Assembly (NCBI RefSeq): GCF_000518865.1
Contig: NZ_JAEK01000043.1
Location: forward strand, 1-43,647
Direction: 5' to 3'
From: Bacillus sp. J37
GTDB lineage: Bacteria; Bacillota; Bacilli; Bacillales; Bacillaceae
DNA: 43,647 nt
Shown here in pieces: positions 6,778 through 15,688 of this stretch. Below the pieces are notes generated by a model. The model made no database searches. It was not told the origin of the DNA and worked only from the letters and a program-made list of their open reading frames with translations. Position 1 is the first letter of the stretch. Each line of letters starts with the position of its first letter. Both the position numbers and the translations under genes were made by a program.

Positions 6778-8569
6778 ATAATGGAAGCTCTATTAAGAAA
6801 ATTGTACCGTATGAAGAGGTCTCGTGGACGGAAATATATCCATCATGGTTTTCAATAATTCTTTTTACAATCATTAACCCTAAGCCTGTTCCATCTTCTT
6901 TTGAGCTTGTGAACGGGTCAAAAACCTTTTCCTTTAGATCAGACGGTATTCCCGGACCATTATCCTTAACATAAATTTGAAAGTAATGATCGGACACTTG
7001 AGAATATATACGTATTTCTCCCTGGCCATCCATTGCTTCGATACTGTTGCGAACAAGATTATGAAAAACCTGCTTTATTTGCTTTGAATCAATTGGTACG
7101 GTTCTATGAATCAGGTTGATATGAATGGTAATATCTTCAGAAGAGTCAATAATTAACGGTAAAAACTCCTCCAATACACTTTGAAGACATACCTCTTTTT
7201 TAATTGGTGCTCCAGGCTTTGATAAAAGCAGCATTTCCTCAATGATACTGTTAATCCGTTCAAGTTCCTTCATCAGTAGAGACATATGATATTGGTTTTT
7301 CTCTTTATCCCCCAGTGATTGATTCATCAACGATAAGAAGCCTTGGACAACAGCCAAAGGATTCCGGATTTCATGTGCAGCACCTGCAGCTATTTCTCCA
7401 ACTATGGCTAACTTCTCAGATTGGTACATTCTTTTCTCTAGTTCTTCGGTTTCTGTCATATCAACAAAGTTAATCATTCTTCCAATAATTTGACACTGAT
7501 GATCGTGCATACCTGTTTGAGATACGAGCAAGACTTTGTTTTCTTTTGCCGTTTTATATGTAATTTTTCTATGATGAAAGTTTGAATCAAGAGTTATGAT
7601 ATTCCAAAACTGTTCGTTTTCATCATAAATCTGTTCATTCATAAACTTACTTATTCTGTCTTCGTTATATTGTAAAATATCCGCAGCTGCTCTATTAATT
7701 TTGAGCTCTGACAACTCATCATTTATTGTTATAATACCAATTGGCAAAGAATTCACGATTTGCTCACGATACATTTTATCATTCAAAATAGTTGTAAATG
7801 AATCTTTCAGACTCTTGGACATTTGATTTATGGAATTCGCCAATTCTTCAAATTCAACCTGTTTCAGGGGTGGCAGAGTAAGCCCGTACTGGCCTCTGGC
7901 AATTAGGTCAACTTTATCAACCATTGTTTCAATTGGCTTCGTCAAATTAGCACTTATCCGATACGCTGCTATAATAGACAAACAAATAGCCACTATTGTG
8001 ATACTAATGAGCAGCCAAAGTGCATTTGAGATAATACTCGAAAACTCGTTCGAATGTGCAGTGAACTTTGTAAAAACCAGTTCCTTCGCTTCATTTATTT
8101 CTTTCCGTAATTCTTCAAGTTGTGGCAGGTACACTGAATGTATATATGTACGGGCATCATCATACTCTTCATAGGCTATTAATCCTTGAATATTATTTAA
8201 GACCATAAAGTCTAGCAATTCTATATCTTTTTTTATACTAATTAAGGAAGAAGGAACAGCAGGAGGTTGATCAGACGTCTCATTTTCTTCTTCATCTTGA
8301 TAAGACTGATAGACCTCAACGAAATCACAGCATAAATTTTCTCCTAAATACTCTTTTACAACCAGTTCTCTAACGGCAAGATCTTTATCCCATTGTGTAA
8401 GCCAATAGACCTCAGGTACGTTCTTCTCCTCTATTTTGTTACTCACTTCTTTAACAGCTTCAATTGATTGTACCAAAATGTAGGAAAAACCACTTAACAG
8501 AAAAGTCAAAATGAGGAGGATTGAGAGAATTTTTGCTCGAAATGACATATGTTTCAATAATTTTCTCAA
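6776..8569 (-). CDS. Membrane sensor histidine kinase (sporulation-kinase-like, orphan)
   Basis: 597 residues. A first membrane helix spans about residues 12-34 and an extracellular region of about 145 residues follows. A second helix lies near residues 180-204, then HAMP, a PAS-like domain (about 265-365), HisKA with the phospho-acceptor in AAHEIRNPLAV, and HATPase with N box NLVRNSIEAMDGQG, DNGPGIP and a GTGLGL box. The HEIRNPL form and the absence of a response-regulator gene are typical of Bacillus kinases feeding the Spo0F phosphorelay. The ATG follows the stop of a Med-like binding protein by 11 bases, so the two form an operon; the binding protein may be its extracellular sensor partner. 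The extracellular domain contains a Cys-Cys pair. Signal unknown. Confidence 0.88.
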   Translation of the reverse strand: MRKLLKHMSFRAKILSILLILTFLLSGFSYILVQSIEAVKEVSNKIEEKNVPEVYWLTQWDKDLAVRELVVKEYLGENLCCDFVEVYQSYQDEEENETSDQPPAVPSSLISIKKDIELLDFMVLNNIQGLIAYEEYDDARTYIHSVYLPQLEELRKEINEAKELVFTKFTAHSNEFSSIISNALWLLISITIVAICLSIIAAYRISANLTKPIETMVDKVDLIARGQYGLTLPPLKQVEFEELANSINQMSKSLKDSFTTILNDKMYREQIVNSLPIGIITINDELSELKINRAAADILQYNEDRISKFMNEQIYDENEQFWNIITLDSNFHHRKITYKTAKENKVLLVSQTGMHDHQCQIIGRMINFVDMTETEELEKRMYQSEKLAIVGEIAAGAAHEIRNPLAVVQGFLSLMNQSLGDKEKNQYHMSLLMKELERINSIIEEMLLLSKPGAPIKKEVCLQSVLEEFLPLIIDSSEDITIHINLIHRTVPIDSKQIKQVFHNLVRNSIEAMDGQGEIRIYSQVSDHYFQIYVKDNGPGIPSDLKEKVFDPFTSSKEDGTGLGLMIVKRIIENHDGYISVHETSSYGTIFLIELPL

Positions 8570-8580
8570 CGTAATCCTCC

Positions 8581-9594
8581 TTACTTTAATGAAGGAAAGC
8601 TAATCTCTCCTTTATGGAATTTATTCATTTCATTTTCTATAAACTGTTTATCTTTATCAGACAACATCGGTCCAAACGGAGCTAGACTATACACACCATG
8701 CTCAGCGCTTAACATCACTTGTCCATGTGGAATTCCATCCTTACTAAAGTAATCTTCCATCATGACAACATATGCTTGTGATACATCATTTTTCACGCTT
8801 GTGATGACATGATCCTTCCCCATATACGATTGATCATCAAGATAGCCAATGACATATATTCCTGACTTTTTCGCCAAATCTATGACATCTCTATTGAAGG
8901 AGTTTCCTTTACTATAAACAACATCTACTCCCTCATCTATTAACTGTTGAAGTATTTTGGAAGCTTTTTTACCATCGTCTCTGCTATTAACATAACGATA
9001 ATAAAACTTTATCTCCGGTTTATAGTAGGCTAACCCTGATTCAAACTCCGGATTTTTGTTTCTTGCTTCATAAGAATCAATTACGCCAACTTTATTTGTT
9101 TCAGTCAATTTCGCTGCAGCAAGTGCAGCAAAGTATTCGACTTCCCCTTGATCAAATGTGTAAACAGATTGATTCGGATACTTTGAAGTACCATGCAGAG
9201 TGATAAAGTGAATATCTGAGTACTTTTTTGCTGATTCTGTAAATACGTCCGAAAACTCTCGACCATGACCGATAATCACTTGTGATTGGTTTTGAACTGC
9301 TTCATCAATTGTATCCTTTATTAGTTTGTTTGTATTAATTTCACTATATAGAGTTACGTCAACTGGAAAAAGCTCTTCCATTTTCAGTTTTCCTTTATAT
9401 GCTAAGCTCCCCCAACTTTGATCTACAATAACATCTGATGTTATGATTGTCACCTTTGTATTCCCGTTGGTTCCAGTTGAAACAGCTTCTGAGATGATAT
9501 CTTTCATCTTAAATCCAATTATACTAATAAAGATAATTCCAACAATCACTGCTATTATCCCAATAAATCTAAGTTGTGTCGATTGTTGCATCAT
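8581..9594 (-). CDS. Membrane-anchored BMP-family binding protein, Med-like
   Basis: 337 residues. One N-terminal membrane helix (about residues 8-28) has no lipobox, so the protein is anchored by an uncleaved helix with the rest outside. The body is a BMP/Bmp-type periplasmic-binding fold related to B. subtilis Med, a positive regulator of comK: DQSWGSLAYKG, IIGHGREFSDVF, ESGLAYYKPEIKF, VVYSKGNSFNRDVIDLAKKSGIYVIGYLDDQS. There are no ABC permease or ATPase genes nearby. Instead it is the first gene of an operon with a histidine kinase, which suggests ligand sensing rather than transport. Alternative: a plain Med paralogue. Ligand unknown; nucleosides are bound by several family members. Confidence 0.75.
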   Translation of the reverse strand: MMQQSTQLRFIGIIAVIVGIIFISIIGFKMKDIISEAVSTGTNGNTKVTIITSDVIVDQSWGSLAYKGKLKMEELFPVDVTLYSEINTNKLIKDTIDEAVQNQSQVIIGHGREFSDVFTESAKKYSDIHFITLHGTSKYPNQSVYTFDQGEVEYFAALAAAKLTETNKVGVIDSYEARNKNPEFESGLAYYKPEIKFYYRYVNSRDDGKKASKILQQLIDEGVDVVYSKGNSFNRDVIDLAKKSGIYVIGYLDDQSYMGKDHVITSVKNDVSQAYVVMMEDYFSKDGIPHGQVMLSAEHGVYSLAPFGPMLSDKDKQFIENEMNKFHKGEISFPSLK

Positions 9595-9632
9595 TCTTTT
9601 CTCTCCCTAAAGATTGTACAGTATCTGACATC

Positions 9633-9665
9633 ATTATAGCGAACAATCCAACCACATGCTATATA
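9633..9665 (-). promoter_or_regulatory. Candidate promoter of the Med-like/kinase operon
   Basis: Perfect -10 TATAAT (9633-9638) on the minus strand, about 40 bases before the start codon. The -35 region (TAGCAT) matches poorly, so the site may need an activator. Confidence 0.35.
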
Positions 9666-9782
9666 TTTATAAGAAATATCTACATTATTCGACAATCATA
9701 CAAATCGTCCATCTTTCTAAAATTTCCATTATAAAATTACATTTGCATCAGGAAGTCTAAATACGGAAAAACGTTCCCTACA

Positions 9783-9816
9783 AAGAACAAACTCAGTGCA
9801 TAATCCACACTGAGTT
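9783..9816 (-). terminator. Terminator of the alpha/beta hydrolase gene
   Basis: Perfect 9-bp stem AACTCAGTG / CACTGAGTT (9790-9798 and 9808-9816), followed on the minus strand by TGTTCTTTG, just below the hydrolase stop at 9826. Confidence 0.7.
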
Positions 9817-9825
9817 CCCTACACA

Positions 9826-10788
9826 TTAAAGATAATTTACGATCAGCCAATCCTTCAATTCTTCTTTAAGCTTATGATGAATCGGATCTTTCGCTTCCCT
9901 TTTGTATTGTTTTAAAAGGTTTAAGATTGTTCTTTCTCCATGAAATTCCTTTAGCATATGATCCATGTTTTCAACAACAATTGCAGTTGCGTTCGGTTTC
10001 TCCAGTTGCTCAATTTTTTTTACATTTTCCGGATTAGCCTGTACATCCTTATCACCTGTAATAGCCAATATCGGACATTGGGCATCTTTAAGGATATTAA
10101 TAATCATTTCTGTTGAAAAAGAATAATGTTCTCTAAACCATCTTACCGACATCTTTTTCAATTGATACCACATCGTATCACCTTGTGATTGCACGATTCT
10201 TCTTTTTAAATTAGCAGCTTGTTTTTCCACCTTCGATTCTGTAACAAGTTTTCTCAAGATCATACCTTTAATACCTTTTAACTGCTTTATTTCCTCTATA
10301 GCTTGTTGACTTTGATAGGCCATTGGCTCTTCAATATTACTTGCTGCCCCTGCAAGCAATATTAAACCGGCAACCGGTATTTGTTGATGTGCGACTGTTC
10401 CGATAATACATCCTTCACTATGACCTAATAGCAAAATCCTATCTTGATCTACTTTTGGATGATTCTTTAAATATTGAATGGTTTCTTGCACATCACGGAC
10501 CAAATCCAGCATGCCGGATTTGATCGGATCGCCTTCACTTTCCCCTACAGATCTTTTATCATATCTTAGCGTGATAAAACCTAATTCTGTTAAAAAATGA
10601 GCTAATTCTTTATATAAATCTGATTGAATAGCAGGTTTCTTCATATTTCCATCCCGATCTGAACTACCTGAGCCATTAATTAAGATTATAGCAGGGTGTT
10701 TTTCCGATTCTAAAGATGGAAAGGCCATTGTCCCCTTCAATGTTATATCATGCATGATTGAGACCTCTTCTTCACGAATTGTGCTCAT
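9826..10788 (-). CDS. Alpha/beta hydrolase (serine esterase/peptidase-like)
   Basis: 320 residues of the alpha/beta-hydrolase fold. HGG-equivalent oxyanion segment LINGSGSSDRDG is followed by LRYDKRSVGESEGDP, nucleophile elbow LLLGHSEGC, an acid region AITGDKDVQANP and a catalytic His candidate in VENMDHMLKEF. No signal peptide, so cytoplasmic. The order fits the dienelactone-hydrolase/YqjL-like esterases; the substrate cannot be told. The start is supported by AAGGGGATCAGTCTATG. A 24-bp palindrome resembling a Fur box overlaps the predicted -10, hinting at iron or metal control. Confidence 0.8.
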   Translation of the reverse strand: MSTIREEEVSIMHDITLKGTMAFPSLESEKHPAIILINGSGSSDRDGNMKKPAIQSDLYKELAHFLTELGFITLRYDKRSVGESEGDPIKSGMLDLVRDVQETIQYLKNHPKVDQDRILLLGHSEGCIIGTVAHQQIPVAGLILLAGAASNIEEPMAYQSQQAIEEIKQLKGIKGMILRKLVTESKVEKQAANLKRRIVQSQGDTMWYQLKKMSVRWFREHYSFSTEMIINILKDAQCPILAITGDKDVQANPENVKKIEQLEKPNATAIVVENMDHMLKEFHGERTILNLLKQYKREAKDPIHHKLKEELKDWLIVNYL

Positions 10789-10808
10789 AGACTGATCCCC
10801 TTTTTATT

Positions 10809-10832
10809 GTTATCATTATTGATAATGATAAC
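10809..10832. promoter_or_regulatory. Perfect palindrome resembling a Fur box, over the hydrolase -10
   Basis: Arms GTTATCATTA and TAATGATAAC flank a 4-base centre. Contained GATAATGATAAC matches two of the three GATAAT units of a Fur site. It covers the -10 box and lies 20 bases before the hydrolase ATG. PerR or another dimeric repressor is an alternative. Confidence 0.45.
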
Positions 10833-10853
10833 ATCTTTCCAGAGAATTGTCAT
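10825..10853 (-). promoter_or_regulatory. Sigma-A promoter of the alpha/beta hydrolase
   Basis: -35 ATGACA (10848-10853), 17-bp spacer, -10 TATCAT (10825-10830), each five of six matches to consensus. The -10 lies inside the palindrome. Confidence 0.6.
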
Positions 10854-10873
10854 TATCTTTTAAGTGAGAAAAA

Positions 10874-11104
10874 TTAGTCTTCGTCTTTTACGTCTATATC
10901 CTCAGGAATTGGTTCTTTCATATATTCTTCCACTACCTTTTTATATTTTTCCATTTGTTCGAGGTGGGTATTAAATTGTTCCTTATTAATTAAATATTGA
11001 TTTCCATCAAAGAGTGCTCTGATCTTTTTTTCAAGGACTAGTTTTTTAATTTGCTCTTCTGATAAAGACAGGTATTCTGCTGTTTCTTGAACTGTTAAAT
11101 ACAT
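10874..11104 (-). CDS. Small helix-turn-helix DNA-binding protein (excisionase-family fold)
   Basis: 76 residues when started at MYLTVQETAEYLSL, the start favoured by AAGGAGAATATCATG; an upstream ATG in frame would give 84. Residues 1-55 form an HTH_17/MerR-like winged helix (LTVQETAEYLSLSEEQIKKLV ... KIRALFDGNQYLINKEQF). The tail is acidic (EPIPEDIDVKDED). Such proteins occur singly in many Bacillus chromosomes and need not be phage excisionases; no integrase or attachment site is nearby. Target unknown. Confidence 0.75.
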   Translation of the reverse strand: MYLTVQETAEYLSLSEEQIKKLVLEKKIRALFDGNQYLINKEQFNTHLEQMEKYKKVVEEYMKEPIPEDIDVKDED

Positions 11105-11136
11105 GATATTCTCCTTCTCTTCCTTCATTCGTTACC

Positions 11137-11166
11137 ATCATAGTAGATTATACTCGTTTGTTACAA
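11137..11166 (-). promoter_or_regulatory. Candidate promoter of the small HTH gene
   Basis: -35 TTGTAA (11161-11166), 18-bp spacer, -10 TATGAT (11137-11142). A second TATAAT lies inside the spacer. Confidence 0.4.
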
Positions 11167-11167
11167 G

Positions 11168-11199
11168 TATAAACGCCAATTCACAACTGTGAATTGGCG
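11168..11199 (-). terminator. Hairpin terminator of the germination receptor operon
   Basis: Perfect 12-bp stem CGCCAATTCACA / TGTGAATTGGCG with a 2-base loop (11174-11199), followed on the minus strand by TTTATACTTG. It lies 15 bases after the last ger gene. Confidence 0.7.
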
Positions 11200-11214
11200 G
11201 TGTGATTACTATTA

Positions 11215-12441
11215 CTACTGATTTAATTCCTCTATATCTGCATTAAAGCTTTTATTTTTTATTCCTGCTCTTAATAGCTGAATATCAACCTCAACGTCCA
11301 GTTCAGCTTTTGCGAATTCTTTATCCCATCTGTTCTCCACTTCTTTGTACTTATTATGATCCTGTCTATTAAGAGCATCCCCAAATCCGAAGATGTCTAC
11401 TTCGTATTCTTTCTGGACCTTTTTAATTAGCTGGGATATTTCTGCTTTTACGAATTTTTCAACTAGTTTTTCCTGGTCTGAATAAACATTAATTTTTGTC
11501 AAATCTTTAGGACATTGTGTTCCTTGTATCTTAGCTTCCGCATTAATCTTCACTTTAATCTTCGGTCGATCATTTTCATATTTGGATTCTAAGTTCACCT
11601 TTGATCTTATGACTCGAACATCTAAATAAAACTCATCTTTATTTGTCGTATTAGCATCTTCTGAATCACATGCAATACTCAAACTCGTACTTCTTAACTC
11701 TTTCGTCCAAAGGTATCCCCTAGTTTCATTTAATGAAAGTTTTCCCACCATTTTATCACCTTTAAAAACAGCCATCCCATCAGCAAGAACCAATGCACCA
11801 GGATCAATTTCTTTATTATTATCTACAGATTGCCCTTTTTCAGGATCTCCTCGAATGGATATTATTCCGGCAACAGGATTAATTCCCTTTGAAATAAGGG
11901 ATGTAATGAAATCATATAACTGAACATCAGGGTTTCCACCCCACTCGTCCGTTAGCGTCGCAATTTGAGTACTAAGCTTCAATGAAGGACTTTTTTGCAC
12001 AGGATACGTGATCTTTGTGAAAGTTGAAGCAGGATAACCACTTGTGATAACAATACTAAAGTCATTTCGGAACTGTCCACTTCGATCAAGAAAATCTAAA
12101 AACCCAAATATTCCCTCTCTTGCCACTTCTTCACTAATATAAAGAACCCTTGTATGTGAAAATACGAGCTTACGGGTTAGCCCCACATTCATTTTATTTG
12201 ATAATTCCGAGAGAGAATTTCCTTCTAATGTGTAGATGTTTACAGGAGCATTTCCTTGTGCACTTTGTTTTCCAAATTCTGCAGAGTTAATAACCTCTAC
12301 TGTCATTCGATACTTTTTTTCTTCTCCTTTGTCCACTGCAATACCCGTGACAATCGCTATCTCATCAAGCTCTTCCCGGTCCCAACACCCTGTTAGAAAT
12401 AATAGTAGTGCAAAAAAAGGCAATAGGATTTTTTTAGTCAT
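11215..12441 (-). CDS. Spore germination receptor subunit C (GerAC/GerKC family lipoprotein)
   Basis: 408 residues. Signal peptide with lipobox LTGC (residues 16-19) followed by WDREELDEIAIVTGIAVDKG, the family hallmark. Length is normal for Ger(x)C proteins, which sit on the outer face of the spore inner membrane and complete the nutrient receptor. The ATG overlaps the 3' end of the A-subunit gene by 8 bases, implying coupled translation. It is the last gene of a D-B-A-C operon, expected to be made in the forespore under sigma-G. The germinant is unknown. Confidence 0.92.
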   Translation of the reverse strand: MTKKILLPFFALLLFLTGCWDREELDEIAIVTGIAVDKGEEKKYRMTVEVINSAEFGKQSAQGNAPVNIYTLEGNSLSELSNKMNVGLTRKLVFSHTRVLYISEEVAREGIFGFLDFLDRSGQFRNDFSIVITSGYPASTFTKITYPVQKSPSLKLSTQIATLTDEWGGNPDVQLYDFITSLISKGINPVAGIISIRGDPEKGQSVDNNKEIDPGALVLADGMAVFKGDKMVGKLSLNETRGYLWTKELRSTSLSIACDSEDANTTNKDEFYLDVRVIRSKVNLESKYENDRPKIKVKINAEAKIQGTQCPKDLTKINVYSDQEKLVEKFVKAEISQLIKKVQKEYEVDIFGFGDALNRQDHNKYKEVENRWDKEFAKAELDVEVDIQLLRAGIKNKSFNADIEELNQ

Positions 12442-14041
12442 TTCCCTTCTTACCCCCAGTGTTTTGATCTGGAGAAGATGGCCTAGAAATATCTTTATTT
12501 TTCACCGGTGCTTTAGTCATCAAATATGAAGGGCGATACCGGTCTCCCCAAATTGGAACACGGACAAACACATCTGTTTGATCTTTTAGTTTGAACGGAG
12601 CAACAGGAGTTAAATACGGGATTCCAAATGTTCTCAAACTTACTAAGTGAATAACCATAACAATAAGTGATAGAAGAATTCCATATAAACCTAATGATGC
12701 AGCCATAATAATCAGAATAAATCGAATCAACCTTGCTGCAATGGAAAAATTATAAATAGGCGACACAAAGCTTGCAATGGCAGAGAATGCAACAACGACA
12801 ACTAAAACATTCGAAACCAAACCGGCTTCGACAGCAGCTTGTCCGATAACTAGCGCACCTACAATAGATAATGTTTGGCCAACAGCCCGCGGCATTCTAA
12901 CTCCCGCTTCCCTTAATACTTCAAAGGTAAGCTCCATCATTAATATTTCAATAACTGCAGGAAATGGTACCCCTTCCCTCTGACTTTGTATATTTATTAA
13001 AAGCGGCGTAGGCATTAACTCATGATGATAAGTCGTAATCGCCACATATAGAGAGGGAAATGTTAGAGTAATCATAAAGGACACATATCGGATAATTCTT
13101 ATAAAGCTTGTCATAAAAAATGGTTGATAATAGTCCTCTGTAGACTGAAAGAAATCTGTAAAAACAGAGGGAACAATCAACACAAATGGTGAACCGTCAA
13201 GGAGAATGGCGATTTTCCCCTCCAAAATATTACCGCTAATGCTATCAGGTCGTTCACTGTTATAAACAAGAGGGAAAAAGGTTAAGGTTTCATCTGTAAT
13301 AAACTCCTCGACATTCCCAGTATCAAGGATACCTGAAGCATTTATCTTATTTATCCTTAGCTTTACCTCACTTAGAATATCTTCATTTACAATTCCCTTC
13401 ATATATCCAATCGATAGTTTTGTATTTGAGTCACTTCCAACTCTAAAATCTTCAAAAATCAATCGGGGACTTTTTATTTTTTTTCTAATTAGACCTATAT
13501 TCGTGTTAATATCTTCTATAAACCCTTCCTTTGGACCACGAATAATCGTCTGAGTACTCGGCTCTGAAATGGAACGTTTATCTGTTCCGCCTATGTTTAA
13601 CGCCAAGGCCTTACTATGCTCATCAATCATGACAACAGCATAACCGTTTAACATTTGCCAAACAAGCTGATGAAGTGTTTCGGAATATTCATAAGAAACC
13701 GCCGGGAAAAAGGCTTCTCTTAAAGAGTCTAAATCTCTGTGTGCATCTGTTTTCGGCTGCTTAAATGCGTCTCTCAGCGGTTCTAAAACCTGCATATTCA
13801 GCTCGCTTTTATTTAACATTGTACCTAAGTAACAAACACATCCCCTTAGATCTCCAACTTTAATATGGATTTCTTCATAATCAGTCGTTTGTTTAAATAA
13901 CTCTTGAATACTATATAAATTTCGATCCAGCTTACTGTCATAATGCTTTGGTATCCCCTCTTGATCATATATCTCTTTTTCAGAGGTTCTTCCCCTATTT
14001 TTGTTTTTTCTTCTTGTAAACAAAGATGAAAAACTACTCAT
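12434..14041 (-). CDS. Spore germination receptor subunit A (GerAA/GerKA family)
   Basis: 535 residues. A basic, hydrophilic N-terminal half (to about residue 300) includes EIHIKVGDLRGCVCYLGTML and IRGPKEGFIEDINTNIGLIRKKIKSP. A membrane half follows with the conserved LPSLYVAITTYHHELMPT and VEILMMELTFEVLREAGVR segments and about five helices. The C-terminus is hydrophilic and Ser/Pro-rich. It is the subunit with the nutrient-gated channel in Bacillus germinosomes. Its start overlaps the B-gene stop by four bases (ATGA). Confidence 0.93.
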   Translation of the reverse strand: MSSFSSLFTRRKNKNRGRTSEKEIYDQEGIPKHYDSKLDRNLYSIQELFKQTTDYEEIHIKVGDLRGCVCYLGTMLNKSELNMQVLEPLRDAFKQPKTDAHRDLDSLREAFFPAVSYEYSETLHQLVWQMLNGYAVVMIDEHSKALALNIGGTDKRSISEPSTQTIIRGPKEGFIEDINTNIGLIRKKIKSPRLIFEDFRVGSDSNTKLSIGYMKGIVNEDILSEVKLRINKINASGILDTGNVEEFITDETLTFFPLVYNSERPDSISGNILEGKIAILLDGSPFVLIVPSVFTDFFQSTEDYYQPFFMTSFIRIIRYVSFMITLTFPSLYVAITTYHHELMPTPLLINIQSQREGVPFPAVIEILMMELTFEVLREAGVRMPRAVGQTLSIVGALVIGQAAVEAGLVSNVLVVVVAFSAIASFVSPIYNFSIAARLIRFILIIMAASLGLYGILLSLIVMVIHLVSLRTFGIPYLTPVAPFKLKDQTDVFVRVPIWGDRYRPSYLMTKAPVKNKDISRPSSPDQNTGGKKGND

Positions 14042-15150
14042 GAGCTAGACTCCTTTTTTCTTTTCCTTGTTTTCCATAAAATAAAGGGCAGTAGAAGCAG
14101 AGGAATACCGAATTGAAAAGGGATATGCATAAAGAATGGCACAAACACTAACCCTTCCTTAAGATGTTCGACAAAGTTATGACTAATACCAGCTGAGAAA
14201 AAGGCAATGAGGGATCCCATTGGAAGTGTCATACTTCGATATGGTTTATTCGTAATTAGTTCTAGACCCTTTAAACCTCCGTAAAAAAAGATCCCCACCT
14301 TTACGATGATTCCGAACATAACGAAAAACACAATAATTAAATCTACTCGTTCAATAAAATTCAATAGGGATATTTCACGTGAAGCACTCAATAAAGGGAA
14401 GTTTGCACGTTCCTTTAAATCAACTCCTAAAGTTGATATTTGGATGATAGCTCCATATGCAAGTAATACACCACTGGTAAAAACACCCGCTGCACTCACC
14501 TTTTTTATATGTTTCTTTGTGCCAATATAGGCGCTTATGACCATAAAGGTTACCGCTTCTCCAAAAGGAAAAGTAATTAACTGCGGAAAAAGCGCGTTAA
14601 CAATAGGTTTAAATCCATCAGCTAAGATTGGCTGGATATTGCTCATTTCAAACTCACCCGAGAACCATATACCTAAACCTGTCATAACAATAAATGCTAC
14701 AACATATGGAAAGAATACTTCACTTGTTCTCCCCAGTACCTCTAAGCCGTGCTGAAAGATATAAACGATGACAAGCATCATCGTGATAGAGATAACTTCT
14801 AATGGTGTTACCTCAAAAATTGTAGAAACTAAGAGTTCACAAAAATCCCGTAACACCCTGGCAGATACATAAAAGAAATAGATAACATATATTAATGTGA
14901 AAAATTTACCGATGTATTTTCCAAAACAAAAGACAAATAGCTCAAATAAGTTCTTACCAGGTACTTTTGAAAGGAGAAACAAATAATAAAGCATAATAGC
15001 CATCCCAAAAAAAGTTCCAATGATCACAGCAATCCAAGCATCCTGCTTTGCTTCATTTCCTATTCCTACTAAAGCAGCACTACCAATTTGAAAACAAACA
15101 ATTAGGATATAAAGCTGCCAGAGTGAAATTTTCTCTATCAGTTGCTTCAT
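14038..15150 (-). CDS. Spore germination receptor subunit B (GerAB family permease-like)
   Basis: 370 residues with about ten membrane helices, of the APC-superfamily spore-permease group. ISLWQLYILIVCFQIGSAALVGIG at the N-terminus and FVFCFGKYIGKFFTLIYVIYFFY are typical. The B subunit binds the nutrient in known receptors. It precedes the A gene here, whereas most Bacillus operons run A-B-C or A-C-B. It starts 4 bases after the stop of the small D gene. Confidence 0.92.
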   Translation of the reverse strand: MKQLIEKISLWQLYILIVCFQIGSAALVGIGNEAKQDAWIAVIIGTFFGMAIMLYYLFLLSKVPGKNLFELFVFCFGKYIGKFFTLIYVIYFFYVSARVLRDFCELLVSTIFEVTPLEVISITMMLVIVYIFQHGLEVLGRTSEVFFPYVVAFIVMTGLGIWFSGEFEMSNIQPILADGFKPIVNALFPQLITFPFGEAVTFMVISAYIGTKKHIKKVSAAGVFTSGVLLAYGAIIQISTLGVDLKERANFPLLSASREISLLNFIERVDLIIVFFVMFGIIVKVGIFFYGGLKGLELITNKPYRSMTLPMGSLIAFFSAGISHNFVEHLKEGLVFVPFFMHIPFQFGIPLLLLPFILWKTRKRKKESSS

Positions 15151-15154
15151 TACT

Positions 15155-15388
15155 CTACTTACTTCCTATGTTTTTTAGCTTTTGCAATTTTTCTTTCACA
15201 CTTTTCCCTACCGAATAAAGAAACCCAACTAGTAGAAAAACATAGATCATCCATTTATTAGATCCCGGATCCATCGCTAAAAGTGTTTTATATTGGTTAA
15301 TTAAATTACTGCTATAGAGATACGCATCAATCTGAGCAATCAATAAGCTAAGCAGGATAAAAATTGTAAGAAACATAACAGCTCTCAT
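15155..15388 (-). CDS. Small two-helix membrane protein, germination receptor D subunit
   Basis: 77 residues with two hydrophobic helices (about 3-20 and 48-62) and a basic C-terminal tail ending KLQKLKNIGSK. Size, topology and position in a ger operon fit the D proteins described with B. subtilis GerK and B. megaterium receptors, which tune the response to germinants. It is the first gene of the operon, with ribosome binding site AAGGTG. Upstream, CATAATA on the minus strand (near 15471-15477) matches a sigma-G -10, but no convincing -35 lies at proper spacing. The rest of 15389-15688 is A+T-rich with no other gene. Confidence 0.75.
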   Translation of the reverse strand: MRAVMFLTIFILLSLLIAQIDAYLYSSNLINQYKTLLAMDPGSNKWMIYVFLLVGFLYSVGKSVKEKLQKLKNIGSK

Positions 15389-15609
15389 TGGCTACACACC
15401 TTAACCATATTTGAAATGATAAAACGAACTACTAATTAACCACCAAACTTACTCCTTCTAATATATGGTTTATTATGGACAAATGTGTTTTTTTTAGTAT
15501 GAAAGAACCAAAATCTTTCTGTGTTTATTTTTGAACACTCAAACGATCAGTGCATATATAGATAAATTATGTCTAAACAATAAAAATTTTGTCTATTTGA
15601 TAGAAGGAT

Positions 15610-15616
15610 TGTCGAA
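15610..15616 (+). promoter_or_regulatory. Possible Spo0A box upstream of the Spo0E-like gene
   Basis: TGTCGAA matches the 0A-box TGNCGAA exactly, about 73 bases before the start codon. A single 7-base match can occur by chance. Confidence 0.25.
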
Positions 15617-15688
15617 GCCATTCCAAAATGGGAAAAAATCAATAATAATAGGTATATACGATCTGTTAAGTATAGGGAGAAATGAAAA

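Noticed and set aside
10874-11104. Excisionase as a sign of an integrated element
   Set aside because: No integrase, attachment repeats or phage genes nearby; the HTH fold is common in chromosomal proteins.
15471-15500. Full sigma-G promoter for the germination operon
   Set aside because: CATAATA fits the -10, but the only -35-like CATAC is about 19-20 bp away, so the promoter is not called as a feature.
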